Below, in pieces: positions 23,091-34,300 of a stretch of DNA of 64,000 nt. The stretch is taken from positions 86,133,139 to 86,197,138 of the forward strand of contig NC_132918.1 of the NCBI RefSeq assembly GCF_047675955.1, given 5' to 3'. Source of the DNA: Chlorocebus sabaeus (Eukaryota > Chordata > Mammalia > Primates > Cercopithecidae). The notes under the pieces were generated by a model, which saw only the letters and a program-made list of their open reading frames with translations, did not search any database and was not told the origin of the DNA. The stretch's first letter is position 1, and the number at the start of each line of letters is the position of its first letter. The position numbers and the translations under genes were made by a program.

Positions 23091-23199
23091 GCCATCAATG
23101 CTCCATTAGCCTTTGCTATGTTGGCCTGATTTGACAGAGTTGGATAAAGCCCACACCTCTGCACCCTCATGTAAACAGGCACATCTGACCCAAAGAAAT

Positions 23200-24388
23200 T
23201 GACATTTATGAATTGCTTGAAAAAGAATTCAAATAATTATTTTTAAGGAAGCTTAGCAAAATTCAAGAGAACACAAATATACAAAACAACAAAATCAGGA
23301 AAACAAAAAATGAACACACACAAAAACAATTCAACTAAGATAGAAATCGTTGAAAAAGAATCAAATAGAAATCCTGGAGCCGAATAAAACAATAAATAAC
23401 ATAAAAAATGCAATAGAGAGCTTCAATGGGAGACTCAATAAAGTGGAAGAAAGAATCTGCAAACTTGAAGATAGTTTTTTGTAAATTATTTATACTGAGA
23501 AAAAATGAAAATAAATGAAAAAAATGAAGAATCCATATGAGGCTTATGGGACACTATTATGTGATACAATATACATATTATATATGGAAAAGAGAGAGAA
23601 AGAGGGAAAAAGTTTATTTTAAAAAATAATGGCTGAAAACTTCTCAAATCTAGGGAGAGATATAAATAGCCAAATCCATGAAGCTTAAGAGTTCCCAAAA
23701 AGTTTCAAAACAAAGAGGTATATACTGAAACACATTATAATCAAATTGTTAAAAGTTGAAGATAAAGAGAATTTTGAAAGCAGCAACAGGAAATCAACAT
23801 GTCTCATACAAAGGAAATCATATGGATTCACTGGATTTTTCAGCGGAACTTTTGAAGGTCACAGGAGAAGGAATAATATATTTAAAATGCTAAGAGAAAA
23901 AAAAATGCCAACTAAGAATATTATATCCAGCTATGCACAGTGGCTCATGCCTATAATCCCAGCAATTTGGGGGACTGAGGTGGGAGAATTTCTTGAGGTC
24001 AGGAGCTTGAAACCAGCCTGGGCAGCATAGTGAGACCCTGTCTCTACAAAAAAGAAAAAAATAGCTGAGTGTGTTGACAAATGACTTTAGTCCCAGCTAC
24101 TCGAGAGACTGAGGTGAGAGGATCGCTTAAGCTTAGGAGCTTGAGGCTACAGTGAGCTGTGATCATACCAGTGCACTCCAGCCTGAGCAACAGAATAAGA
24201 CCTTGTCTCTATAAAATAACTAACTAAATAAATAAGACTACTGTATCTGGCAAAGACATCCTTCAAAAATGAAGAAGATATGCCTTGCTTCTCAGACAGA
24301 TACAAGATAAGAGAGTTCACTGCCACTAGATCTGCCTCACAAGAAACTCTAAAGAAAATTCCTCAAGCAGTAATGAATGAAGGCTAAT
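23200..24388 (+). pseudogene. L1 ORF1 remnant (L1MA-like)
   Basis: Decayed sequence for the L1 ORF1 RNA-binding protein. The coiled-coil region is recognisable from gacatttatgaattgcttg onward. The RRM and C-terminal parts follow, with blocks such as gaaaacttctcaaatctagg, cacattataatcaaattgtt and gcagcaacaggaaatcaac. An AluJ interrupts at 23932-24233, then the C-terminal end resumes (ttcactgccactagatctg, aagaaactctaaagaaaat). Frames are broken by stops throughout. Confidence 0.8.
23932..24233 (+). mobile_element. Alu SINE, J-type
   Basis: A full Alu with J-type bases (for example gatcgcttaagcttaggag in the right arm). Its tail is (taac)/(taaa)n. Imperfect 18-bp flanks: aagaatattatatccagc at 23914-23931 and aagactactgtatctggc at 24234-24251. 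It is inserted in the L1 ORF1 remnant. Confidence 0.93.
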
Positions 24389-25216
24389 TACTAACATAAA
24401 AACATATGAAACTATTTAATTCATTAATAAAGATAAATGTATAGTCAAATTTTGAATACTATAATACTGTAATGGTGGTATATAAATTATATAACCCTAG
24501 CATAGTGGTTAAAAGATTAAATTATTTAATATAAATGTAGCTATAATAATTATTGGATACACTGTATAAAAAGATGTAAATGATGACATTAAGAACATAA
24601 AATGTGGGAGAAAGCAAAAGTGTAGTTTTTTGTATGCAATTGAAATTAAGCCATCATCAGCTCAAAATATTCAGGTATAAATATAAAATATTTTATGTAA
24701 GCATGATGGTAACCACAAAGCAATAATCTATAGTAGATATGCAAAAGACAAAGGGAAAGGAATCAAAGCATGCCCACTACAAAATATCTTTGAATTGCAA
24801 AGGAACACAGCAAGAAAGGAACAGAAAATCTACAAAACATTCAGAAAACAATTAACAAAATGGTAATATTGAGTTCTTATGTGAATAATTACCTCAAAAG
24901 TAAATTGATTAAATTATTCAATAAAAAACAAACATTAAAAAATTATATAGCATCACCAAGTGGGATTTATGCCAGGGTATAAGGGTGGTTTAACATAGGC
25001 AGATCAATCACTGTGATATACCACATTAACAGAACAAAAGATAAAACCAAATGATCATGTCAATCGATGCAGAGAAAGCACTTGATAAAGTTTAGCAACA
25101 TTATTGATAAAAACTATCAACGATTTCTGTATAGAAAGAAATATACTCAAGATAATAAATGTCATTTATAAAAATCCCATAGCTAATATCATAATCAATA
25201 AGAAAAAACTGAAAGT

Positions 25217-25316
25217 GAACCCGGGAGGCGGAGCTTGCAGTGAGCTGAGATCCGGCCACTGCACTCCAGCCTGGGTGACAGCGCGAGACTCCGTCTCAAA
25301 AAAAAAAAAAAAAAAA
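25217..25316 (+). mobile_element. 5'-truncated AluY (right-arm end only)
   Basis: Only about the last 82 bases of an Alu (from gaacccgggaggcggagctt) plus a long A tail. A target duplication, aaaaaactgaaagt, lies at 25203-25216 and again at 25317-25330. Such 5' truncation is rare for Alu compared with L1. The body is little diverged, and its gatccggccactg stretch differs from the commonest human AluY form. Confidence 0.93.
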
Positions 25317-25420
25317 AAAAAACTGAAAGTTTTTCATATAATATCCAATATGAGGAAAGGACGCCCATTCTCACCACAGCTATTTAACGTAGTACTGGAA
25401 GTACTAGCAAGAGCAGTCAG

Positions 25421-25482
25421 ACAATAAAAAGATATAAAAGGCATCCAAATTACAATAAAAAGATATAAAAGGCATCCAAATT
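25421..25482 (+). repeat. Perfect 31-bp tandem duplication
   Basis: The 31-base unit at 25421-25451 (starting acaataaaaagatataaaag) is repeated without change at 25452-25482. The perfect match inside a diverged L1 shows that the duplication is much younger than the element. Confidence 0.92.
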
Positions 25483-26781
25483 GAAAAGGAAGAAGTAAAA
25501 TTATACCTGTTTACTGATGACACGATATCATGGAGAAAAAACCCTGAAAAGACACAGAGGAAAACTGTTAGAACTATTAAGTAAATTCAGTAAAGTTTCA
25601 TGATACAGTATCATCATACAAAAATCAGTTGCATTTCTTTACAACAATCATGACTTATCTAAAAAAGAAATCAAGAAAAGCATCCCATTTATAATAGCAC
25701 CAAAGAGAATAAAATACTTAGGAATATATTTAACCAAGGAGGTAAAAGATCTATACACTTAAATCTATAAAATGTGAATGATAGAAATTAAAAAAAACAC
25801 ACAAAAATGTAAAGATATCCCATGTTCATGCATTGGAAGAATTAATATTATTAAAATATCCATGCTACTCAATGTAATATACAGATTCAATGCAATCTCT
25901 ATCGAAATTCAAATGGGAATTTTCATGGAAATAGAAATAGTTATTATAAGACTCATATGGAACCACAAAAGACCTCAAGAAGTCAAAGCAACTTTGAGCA
26001 AAAAGAACAAAACTGGAAACCTTACACTTTCGGATTTCAAATTATCTTACAAATCTGTAGTAGTCAAAACAGCATGATTACTGGTTAAAAAGCAGATACA
26101 GACCAATGTAGCAGAATGGAGCCCAGAAATAAACCTGAACATATATGGTCAACTTATTTATGACAAGGGCACTGAGAAGACACAACAGGATAAGGATGAT
26201 CTCTTCAACAAATGCCATTGGGGAAAATGGACATCCACATGCATATAAATGAAGTTAGACCTTAATCTTACACTACACACAAAAATTTACTCAAAACAGA
26301 TCAAAAACCTAAATGTAGTACATGAAACCATAAAACTCCTGGAAGGAACATAGGAGACTCTTTGACATTGACCTTGGCAATGATTTTTTTTATATGTACC
26401 CCAAAAGCTCAGGCAACAACAAAAAATAAACACATGGGCATACATCAAACTGAAAAGCTTCTGCACAACAAATAAAACAACAAAATTAAAAAGCAGCCTA
26501 TTGATTGTGAAAAAATATTTGCAAACCATATATCTGACAAGGGATTACTATCCAAAATGCATAAGTAACTCACAGAACTCAATACGAAAAAAAAAGTGAA
26601 GCGGTTTAAAAATGGGCAAAGGACCTCAATACCCATTTCTCTAAAGCAGATACAAAAATGAGCAACAGGTGAATGAAAAGGTTCTCAATATCACTAATCA
26701 CCAGGGAATTGCAAATCAAATTAACAAAAAGATACCACCTCACACCCATTAACATGGCTGTTACTAGAAAGACAAGAAATA

Positions 26782-27071
26782 GGCCGGGCGTGGTGGCTCA
26801 CGCCTGTAATCCCACCACTTTGGGAGACCGGGGCAGGTGGATCACGAGGTCAGGAGATCGAGACCATCCTGGCCAACACAGTGAAACCCCGTCTCTACTA
26901 AAAATACAAAAAAAAATCAGCCGGGCGAGGTGGCGGCGCCTGTAGTCCCAGCTACTCGGGAGGCTGAGGCAGGAGAATGGCGTGAACCCGGGAGGCGGAG
27001 CTTGCAGTGAGCCGAGATCCCGCCACTGTACTCCAGCCTGGGCGACAGAGCGAGACTCTGTCTCAAAATAA
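26782..27071 (+). mobile_element. Alu SINE, Y-type
   Basis: A full-length, little-diverged Alu (ggccgggcgtggtggctcac start) with AluY diagnostic stretches. It has a short gcgaggtggcggcgcctg form in the right arm. Flanks aagacaagaaata (26769-26781) and aaggcaataaata (27072-27084) form an imperfect target duplication. It is inserted in the L1MA-like ORF2. Confidence 0.94.
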
Positions 27072-27868
27072 AAGGCAATAAATAGCAAGTGTTGGCAAGG
27101 ACATGATGAAAAGTGAACACTTTCACACTGTGAGTAGGAGTGTAAGTTGGGTCAGTCATTATGGAAAGCAGTATGGAGAAGATTCCTCAAAAAATTAAAA
27201 ACAGAACAAAAATATAACCTAGCAATTCCTCTTTGGGCGTATACCCAATGGAAATGAAAGTAATACCTTTTAAGTATGATTATTTCTATGTTCATTGCAG
27301 CATTATTCACAATAGCCAAGACATAGGAATTGCCTAAGTGTTCACTGATGAATTAATGGATAAAGAAATTGTGGTCTATATCCACAGTGAAGTAGTAGTT
27401 AGCCTTTAAAAAGAAGGAAATCTTGTCATTTGCAACTATTGGATGAGCCTGGAAAATATTATGCTAAGTGAAATAAGCTAGATGCAGAAAGAAACATTCT
27501 GCAAGATCTCACTTACATGTGGAATCTAAAAATATTAAATTCAAATACCTAGAAACAAAATACAACAAGAGCAGGGAGAGAAGTTGTAGGTCAAAGGGTA
27601 CAAACTTGCAGTTCTGTAAGATGAATAAATTTAGAGATATAATGTACAGCATGAGGAATATTAATAATATTGTATACTAAAAATTTGCCAAGCAAGTAGA
27701 TTTTAAGTACACTTACCACACAAAAATAAGTATGCATAGTGATGGATATGTTAGTTTGCTTAACTGTAGTAATCATTTCACTATGTATAAGCATATCAAA
27801 ATTATCAAAATATGTTGTATACCTTAAATATGTAGGATAAAATAATAAATTTAAAAATACATATTTTT

Positions 27869-28180
27869 TTTGGTGGATGTCTTTAGGTATTTCTTTAACT
27901 TCCTGTGATTTTGTTTTGAATGAGTTTTTAACAGCATGAGTTACAAATTACCTGGGAATAAAAACAATTTCTGGGAGCAAGAAGTTTAAGTGTATAGTAC
28001 TGCAGGTATATGAATGTCCCTTTGACTGAATGGGTGTTTACATTAACTCTAATCCTTGGATCCACCCTCAATGTATTTGCATTAGATTAAAAAACCATGG
28101 TGAGCTTATCACAGGAGAGCTGGGCGACCAGTTGTGCCTACATCACTGGAATCACCTATGGCCATGGTTCCTATGCAAAA
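27869..28180. other. Unclassified DNA
   Basis: Between the L1 3' end and the microsatellite. Nothing recognised. Confidence 0.35.
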
Positions 28181-28304
28181 TATGTGTGTGTGTGTGTGTG
28201 TGTGTATACACATGTATATAGGTATACATGTATATACACATATGTGTGTGTATACGTATATATACACATATATACACATATATATACACACACACACACA
28301 CACA
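28181..28304. repeat. Compound TG/TA/CA microsatellite, self-complementary
   Basis: Begins as (TG)n, passes through tatacacatgtatata blocks, and ends as (CA)n. The left and right ends are therefore complementary and the whole 124 bp is alternating purine-pyrimidine. The short frames reading through it on both strands are artefacts. Confidence 0.92.
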
Positions 28305-28329
28305 TAATTTTAATAAAAGGATGTTATTC

Positions 28330-28800
28330 CAAATCCATTCTCTACTACTCTTGGTCCTGACATATGCCCTCAGAAGCTGACATCAACCGACTCTATCTCC
28401 TGGTCTTCCTTGACCTCTGCTTCTTATTGTATTGACCAATGGGAGATACAAGAAAGCAAGGTGCAAGAGGATATGGAGTGCTGAGTATTTATGCTTCTAC
28501 CTCTCACACTTGTATGCCAGGTGATGATTTAGCAGTGCCTAAATTCATTACCAGCTCCTCTTAGAGAACTTTCTTTCACTGCTACCTTTCCAGATTCTGG
28601 CAGCAACCATTTCTACCCTTGACCCTTCAGGCCAAGAGATTATGAGATTTCCCCACTGTTGCTAGTATCCGGGTACTTTATCATTCTGTATTGGCTCCCT
28701 TTTCTATGCACACATCTTTATAATGTAAACGTGTCCTTCATTAAACTTTCCTCAGTTTAACCTTTGGAATATGCTTCCTTCTTGGACTCTGGCTGATACA
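28330..28800 (+). mobile_element. Old interspersed repeat, family unassigned (L1M 3' UTR-like)
   Basis: Contains blocks I associate with a common old repeat ending: attgaccaatgggagataca, cccttgacccttcaggccaag, ccccactgttgctagta, ttcattaaactttcctcag and gactctggctgatacaaa. I suspect a 3' UTR of an old L1 subfamily. The order of blocks supports one element on the plus strand. Confidence 0.45.
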
Positions 28801-28894
28801 AACGAACATTTGATATCGATGTATGACTTAATCATTATTTTAAAATGCATAACGCAGGACACTATCAGTGCCACTCCTATCATTCTCTGCCCTA

Positions 28895-29040
28895 GTCATT
28901 TTGTCTTCTTTATTTAAGGCATACATTTTCCTGATCTAGATTATCAGTATTTTGAGGGCAGGTACTATATCTTATAGATCTGTGTGCTTCTGCCCAGAGC
29001 AGAAGTATAATTGGCATTCAAAGCATATTAAAGTAAAATT
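28895..29040 (+). mobile_element. LINE L2 3' end
   Basis: Shows tttgagggcaggtactatat and atcttatagatctgtgtgct, then ttggcattcaaagcatatta, i.e. the 'gagggcaggga...gtatccccagc...ggtgctcaataaa' L2 terminus in sense orientation. Confidence 0.65.
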
Positions 29041-29837
29041 ACATTCATATTAAAATATGCTAAAAGTAAGATAGTGAATTGATATGTAAGATAGTTTAAA
29101 ATTCATCCAAATATGTTGTTAATTTTAAACAGGAAGATTATGAAGGCAGTGACAGCGACCTTTGGAGTAGAAAAGAGTAGTGACTTTAAGATGATATAGT
29201 TCAAATTAAGTGAACTATATCAGTTAATCTGATATCATTTCAATATTTAATTGAAAACAGAACATGTTTCTTTCTTAAAAGTTCCTTTTTAAGGTAATTT
29301 ATGTAAATGTAATATAAATTTATCTCATTTATAACTTGAAAAATTTCAATGTCCTTTTCAAAGGTTTTGCAAAGTTGGCTTATTGCTTTCTGAATTTCCA
29401 AAAGCAATTTTATGGATGAGAACGTTAGAATATATAGATTTTAAAAATCTAAAAGCATGTTTAAGTGGATTATAAATGCTTTCAATGTAAAAGAAGATCC
29501 ATTTACAATTACTGACTTTAATTACCTCTGGATTCAATGCGTTCAGAGTGCATTTACCGTAACGCATCTTTTTCTGGTAATCTTATCTAGTCTAATTCAT
29601 GTGGTAGTCAACAACTGCTAATTAAAGTTTCAAGTCCCCTTATAGAGCCATGAACTTTATATAATGTTATTCTGGCCTATTTTCCCACCAGAGCTCTTTA
29701 TATTCACAATCTAAATTAGACATTTCAATTAAAATAGTTTCCTGAAACTATTAGCATAAAATACTTTGAAAATGTAATAAGTTATATTGGATTCACCTAA
29801 ATTTGGAAAGCATTGCCTCTGGGAGCTTTTATTATTT
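29041..29837. other. AT-rich DNA
   Basis: No supported feature. A 69-codon minus-strand frame at 29358-29567 is not convincing. Confidence 0.35.
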
Positions 29838-30420
29838 CAACATTCATTCGTGAACAAATATTTTTATATGTGCTTGGAACTATGCTAACCCTCTAAGAAT
29901 AGGGTGATGTTGAACAAGACAGGTACAATCTCTGACCTTAAATATATTAGTCTGGGAAAACAACCAACTAGATGAATAATTTTTATAAGGTGTAATCAGT
30001 ATTATTAACAAAAAAGGATAGAGTAAAATGCTTTTGCAGCAGGGAGAAAATTTAGTTACAAAGTAAAAAAAAGTATCTCAGAATAACTGACAGTTATAGT
30101 AATATCTGAAGAGGAGTCAGAAGATTAAAACAAATAGAAAGGTATTATGAAAGATAGATTAGAATGACACAACAGCAAACACAAAGGCTCAGATTCTGGA
30201 GAATGGTACTGAAGACATTTTTAAAATGATCTTTATTCTTATAAAACAAAATCATACGGATAAAGTTGAGATTGCAGAGGCACACTAGATCATGAAGTGC
30301 CTTATAATTAACATTACAGAAATTGGACTTTTTCCCACAAATAATAAAAAGAACGATGCTTTAAAAAAGGAAACGATGTGATAGATTTACATTTTGAGAA
30401 AATCATCATGATTAAATACA
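29838..30420 (-). mobile_element. LINE L2, long fragment
   Basis: Nearly 600 bp in antisense L2 order: acattcattcgtgaacaaat, ggtacaatctctgacctta, a region with gctcagattctggaga, agatcatgaagtgccttata, attggactttttcccaca, and gatgtgatagatttacattt with gagaaaatcatcatg. This is the longest continuous L2 in the window. Confidence 0.75.
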
Positions 30421-30940
30421 ATCATAAATACATGAATACATAATCATAAATACAATCATCTGTATAAATACAAATTATATCTAAACAGAAAAACCGAAGA
30501 CAATGAAAAGAGTTAAAACCAAGGATCATTCAAGTAGTAACTTTATCATTTGTGCAAGTGTCTGTATATACATTATCCTCCAGTAAAAAGTTTACTTAAA
30601 GATTTTTAAAGAGCTATTGAGTACTACTTTGTGCTAGTCACTAATGGATAATGGGTATACACAAGAAACAAAAACCTTATTTAATAAAAAAGAAAAAAAT
30701 GAAAGTAAAACTAAGCATGTGAAACAAGTAGAAAAAAAAAGTAAGATAAGCTTCAAGTCTAAATATACCAGTACTTATTGATGTATTATTATCATTAATA
30801 AAATATATATTTTTATTAAGGTTATTTTAAAAAGACAACTCCGTGCTGCTCATAAATGACATACTTGATATATGAGAACATAAAAATCTGAAAGAATATG
30901 TAGACTATAAATCCAAATCTGAAATAGTTGTTGGAGCCAT
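30421..30940. other. AT-rich DNA, possible short L2/MIR scrap
   Basis: A small block at about 30608-30665 (gctattgagtactactttgtg) may be another antisense L2 or MIR 3' end. The rest is not classified. Confidence 0.35.
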
Positions 30941-30955
30941 CCCTCCTCCATTTTC

Positions 30956-31036
30956 TTTTTTTTTTTTTCCAAGATACAAACAATAATACATTAAATTTAT
31001 TTGCAGTACAATGTGTTCCCTAATATGTTTTTTTTT
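30956..31036 (-). mobile_element. 3' transduced flanking sequence with its own poly(A)
   Basis: On the minus strand, the L1 A-rich tail (31036-31070) is followed by about 60 bp of unrelated sequence. This sequence carries an AATAAA hexamer at 30997-31002 and ends in a 13-nt poly(A) at 30956-30968, directly against the target duplication. The signal-to-tail spacing (about 29 nt) fits normal polyadenylation. This is the signature of transcription reading past the weak L1 signal into its old neighbourhood. Confidence 0.85.
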
Positions 31037-31221
31037 AAACATTGGATTTATTTTTATTTTTATTTTTTTAAATTATTATTATACTTTAAGTTCTAGGGTA
31101 CATGTGCATAATGTGCAGGTTTGTTACATATGTATACTTGTGCCATGTTGGTGTGCTGCACCCATCAACTTGTCAGCACCCATCAACTCGTCATTTACAT
31201 CAGGTATAACTCCCAATGCCA

Positions 31222-31249
31222 TCCCTCCCCCCTCCCCCCTCCCCCCTCT
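31222..31249 (-). repeat. L1 3' UTR G-rich tract (G-quadruplex candidate)
   Basis: Four runs of at least three C on the plus strand (ccctcccccc units), hence four G-runs on the L1 sense strand separated by single A. Short loops like these are ideal for G-quadruplex formation, a known property of the L1 3' UTR. The unit has been expanded here relative to the two-copy form I recall. Confidence 0.85.
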
Positions 31250-31306
31250 CCATGATAGGCCCCGGTGTGTGATGTTCCCCTTCCAGAGTCCAAGTGATCT
31301 CATTGT

Positions 31307-34300
31307 TCAGTTCCCAGCTATGAGTGAGAACATGCGGTGTTTGGTTTTCTGTTCTTGTGATAGTTCGCTAAGAATGATGGTTTCCAGCTGCATCCATGTC
31401 CCTACAAAGGACACAAACTCATCCTTTTTTATGGCTGCATAGTATTCCATGGTGTATATGTGCCACATTTTCTTAATCCAGTCTGTCACTGATGGACAAT
31501 TGGGTTGATTCCAAGTCTTTGCTATTGTGAGTAGTGCCGCAGTAAACATACGTGTGCATGTGTCTTTATAGCAGCATGATTTATAATCCTTTGGGTATAT
31601 ACCCAGTAATGGGATGGCTGGGCCATATGGTACATCTAGTTCTAGATCCTTGAGGAATCGCCATACATTTTCCATAATGGTTGAACTAGTTTACAATCCC
31701 ACCAACAGTGTAAAAGTGTTCCTATTTCTCCACATCCTCTCCAGCACCTGTTGTTTCCTGACTTTTTAATGATCACCATTCAAACTGGTGTGAGATGGTA
31801 TCTCATTGTGGTTTTGATTTGCATTTCTCTGATGGCCAGTGATGATGAGCATTTTTTCATGTGTCTGTTGGCTGTATGAATGTCTTCTTTTGAGAAATGT
31901 CTGTTCATATCCTTTGCCCACTTTTTGATGGGGTTGTTTGTTTTTTTCTTGTAAATTTGTTTGAGTTCTTTGTAGGTTCTGGATATTAGCCCTTTGTCAG
32001 ATGAGTAGATTGCAAAAATTTTCTCTCATTCTGTAGGTTGCCCGTTCACTCTGATGGTAGTTTCTTTTGCTGTGCAGAAGCTCTTTAGTTTAATTAGATC
32101 CCATTTGTCAATTCTGGCTTTTATTGCCATTGCTTTTGGTGTTTTAGACATGAAGTCTTTGCCCGTGCCTATGTCCTGAATGGTATTACCTAAGTTTTCC
32201 TCTAGGGTTTTTATGGTATTAGGTCTAACATTTAAGTCTCTAATCCATCTTGAATTAATTTTCGTATAAGGAGTAAGGAAAGGATCCAGTTTCAGCTTTC
32301 TACTTATGGCTAGCCAGTTTTCCCAGCACCATTTATTAAATAGGGAATCCTTTCCCCATTTCTTGTTTCTCTCAGGTTTGTCAAAGATCAGATGGCTGTA
32401 GATGTGTGGTATTATTTCTGAGGACTCTGTTCTGTTCCATTGGTCTATATCTCTGTTTTGGTACCAGTACCATGCTGTTTTGGTTACTGTAGCCTTGTAG
32501 TATAGTTTGAAGTCAGGTAGCGTGATGCCTCCAGCTTTGTTCTTTTGACTTAGGATTGTCTTGGAGATGCGGGCTCTTTTTTGGTTCCATATGAACCTCA
32601 AAGCAGTTTTTTCCAATTCTGTGAAGAAACTCATTGGTAGCTTGAGGGGATGGCATTGAATCTATAAATAACCTTGGGCAGTATGGCCATTTTCACGATA
32701 TTGATTCTTCCTATCCATGAGCATGGTATGTTCTTCCATTTGTTTGTGTCCTCTTTTATTTCACTGAGCAGTGGTTTGTAGTTCTCCTTGAAGAGGTCCT
32801 TTACATCCCTTGTAAGTTGGATTCCTAGGTATTTTATTCTCTTTGAAGCTATTGTGAATGGAAGTTCATTCCTGATTTGGCTCTCTGTTTGTCTGTTACT
32901 GGTGTATAAGAATGCTTGTGATTTTTGCACATTAATTTTGTATCCTGACACTTTGCTGAAGTTGCTTATCAGCTTAAGAAGATTTTGGGCTGAGACAATG
33001 GGGATTTCTAAATATACAATCATGTCATCTGCAAAGAGGGACAATTTGACTTCTTCTTTTCCTAACTGAATACCCTTGATTTCTTTCTCTTGCCTGATTG
33101 CCCTAGCCAGAACTTCCAACACTGTGTTGAACAGGAGTGGTGAGAGAGGGCATCCCTGTCTTGTGGCAGTTTTCAAAGGGAATTTTTCCAGTTTTTGCCC
33201 ATTCAGTATGATATTGGCTGTGGGTTTGTCATAAATAGCTCTTATTATTTTGAAGTACGTTCCATCAATACCGAATTTATTGAGCGTTTTTAGCATGAAA
33301 GGCTGTTGAATTTTGTCAAAAGCCTTTTCTGCATCTATTGAGATAATGATGTGGTTCTTGTCTTTGGTTCTGTTTATATGCTGGATTATGTTTATTGATT
33401 TGCGAATGTTGAACCAGCCTTGCATCCCAGGGATGAAGCCCACTTGATCATGGTGGATAAGCTTTTTGATGTGCTGCTGAATCCGGTTTGCCAGTATTTT
33501 ATTGAGGATTTTTGCATCGATGTTCATCAGGGATATTGGTCTAAAATTCTCTTTTTTGGTTGTGTCTCTGCCAGGCTTTGGTATCAGGATGATGTTGGCC
33601 TCATAAAATGAGTTAGGGAGGATTCCCTCTTTTTCTATTGATTGGAATAGTTTCAGAAGGAATGGTACCAGCTCCTCCTTATACCTCTGGTAGAATTCAG
33701 CTGTGAATCCATCTGGTCCTGGACTTTTTTTGGTTGGTAGGCTATTAATTATTGCCTCAATTTCAGAGCCTGCTATTGGTCTATTTAGGGATTCAACTTC
33801 TTCCTGGTTTAGTCTTGGAAGAGTGTAAGTGTCCAGGAAATTATCCATTTCTTCTAGACTTTCTAGTTTATTTGCATAGAGGTGTTTATAGTATTCTCTG
33901 ATGGTAGTTTGTATTTCTGTGGGGTCGGTGGTGATATCCCCTTTATCATTTTTTATTGCGTCTATTTGATTCTTCTCTCTTTTCTTCTTTATTAGTCTTG
34001 CTAGCGGTCTGTCAATTTTGTTGATCTTTTCAAAAAACCAACTCCTGGATTCATTGATTTTTTGGAGGGTTTTTTGTGTCTCTATCTCCTTCAGTTCTGC
34101 TCTGATCTTAGTTATTTCTTGCCTTCTGCTAGCTTTCAAATGTGTTTGCTCTTGCTTCTCTAGTTCTTTTAATTGTGATGTTAGAGTGTCAATTTTAGAT
34201 CTTTCCTGCTTTCTCCTGTGGGCATTTAGTGCTATAAATTTCCCTCTACACACTGCTTTAAATGTGTCCCAGAGATTCTGGTATGTTGTATCTTTGTTCT

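Larger units (their letters stand above)
24850..27529 (+). pseudogene. L1 ORF2 remnant, internally deleted (L1MA-like)
   Basis: Starts with the first ORF2 codons, then jumps near 24940 straight into the mid-RT block caccaagtgggatttatgcc. The endonuclease domain and the front of the reverse transcriptase are therefore gone. The RT active-site segment survives as ctgtttactgatgacacg (an L-F-T-D-D type box; FADD in live L1). The C-terminal part runs to a likely stop at 27527-27529. It contains a 31-bp tandem duplication at 25421-25482, and a 99-codon open stretch at 25778-26077 that is a fragment only. Confidence 0.82.
21700..27868 (+). mobile_element. L1 LINE, L1MA-like, with 5' UTR, broken ORFs and four insertions
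   Basis: Sense-strand L1 from a GC-rich 5' UTR (about 21700-23190) through ORF1 and ORF2 to a 3' UTR with the blocks agggtacaaacttgcagttc, tggatatgttagtttgctta and caaaatatgttgtatacctt. The 3' end resembles L1MA subfamilies. Later insertions are an MST LTR (22749-23090), AluJ (23932-24233), a truncated AluY (25217-25316) and a full AluY (26782-27071). About 1.7 kb of ORF2 is missing near 24940. The element is dead. Confidence 0.85.

Noticed and set aside
25195..25377. 60-codon minus-strand frame with Alu-like residues
   Set aside because: Antisense translation of the truncated AluY and its tail.
28097..28360. Frames rich in Cys/Val or Thr/His/Tyr
   Set aside because: Direct translation of the TG/CA microsatellite.
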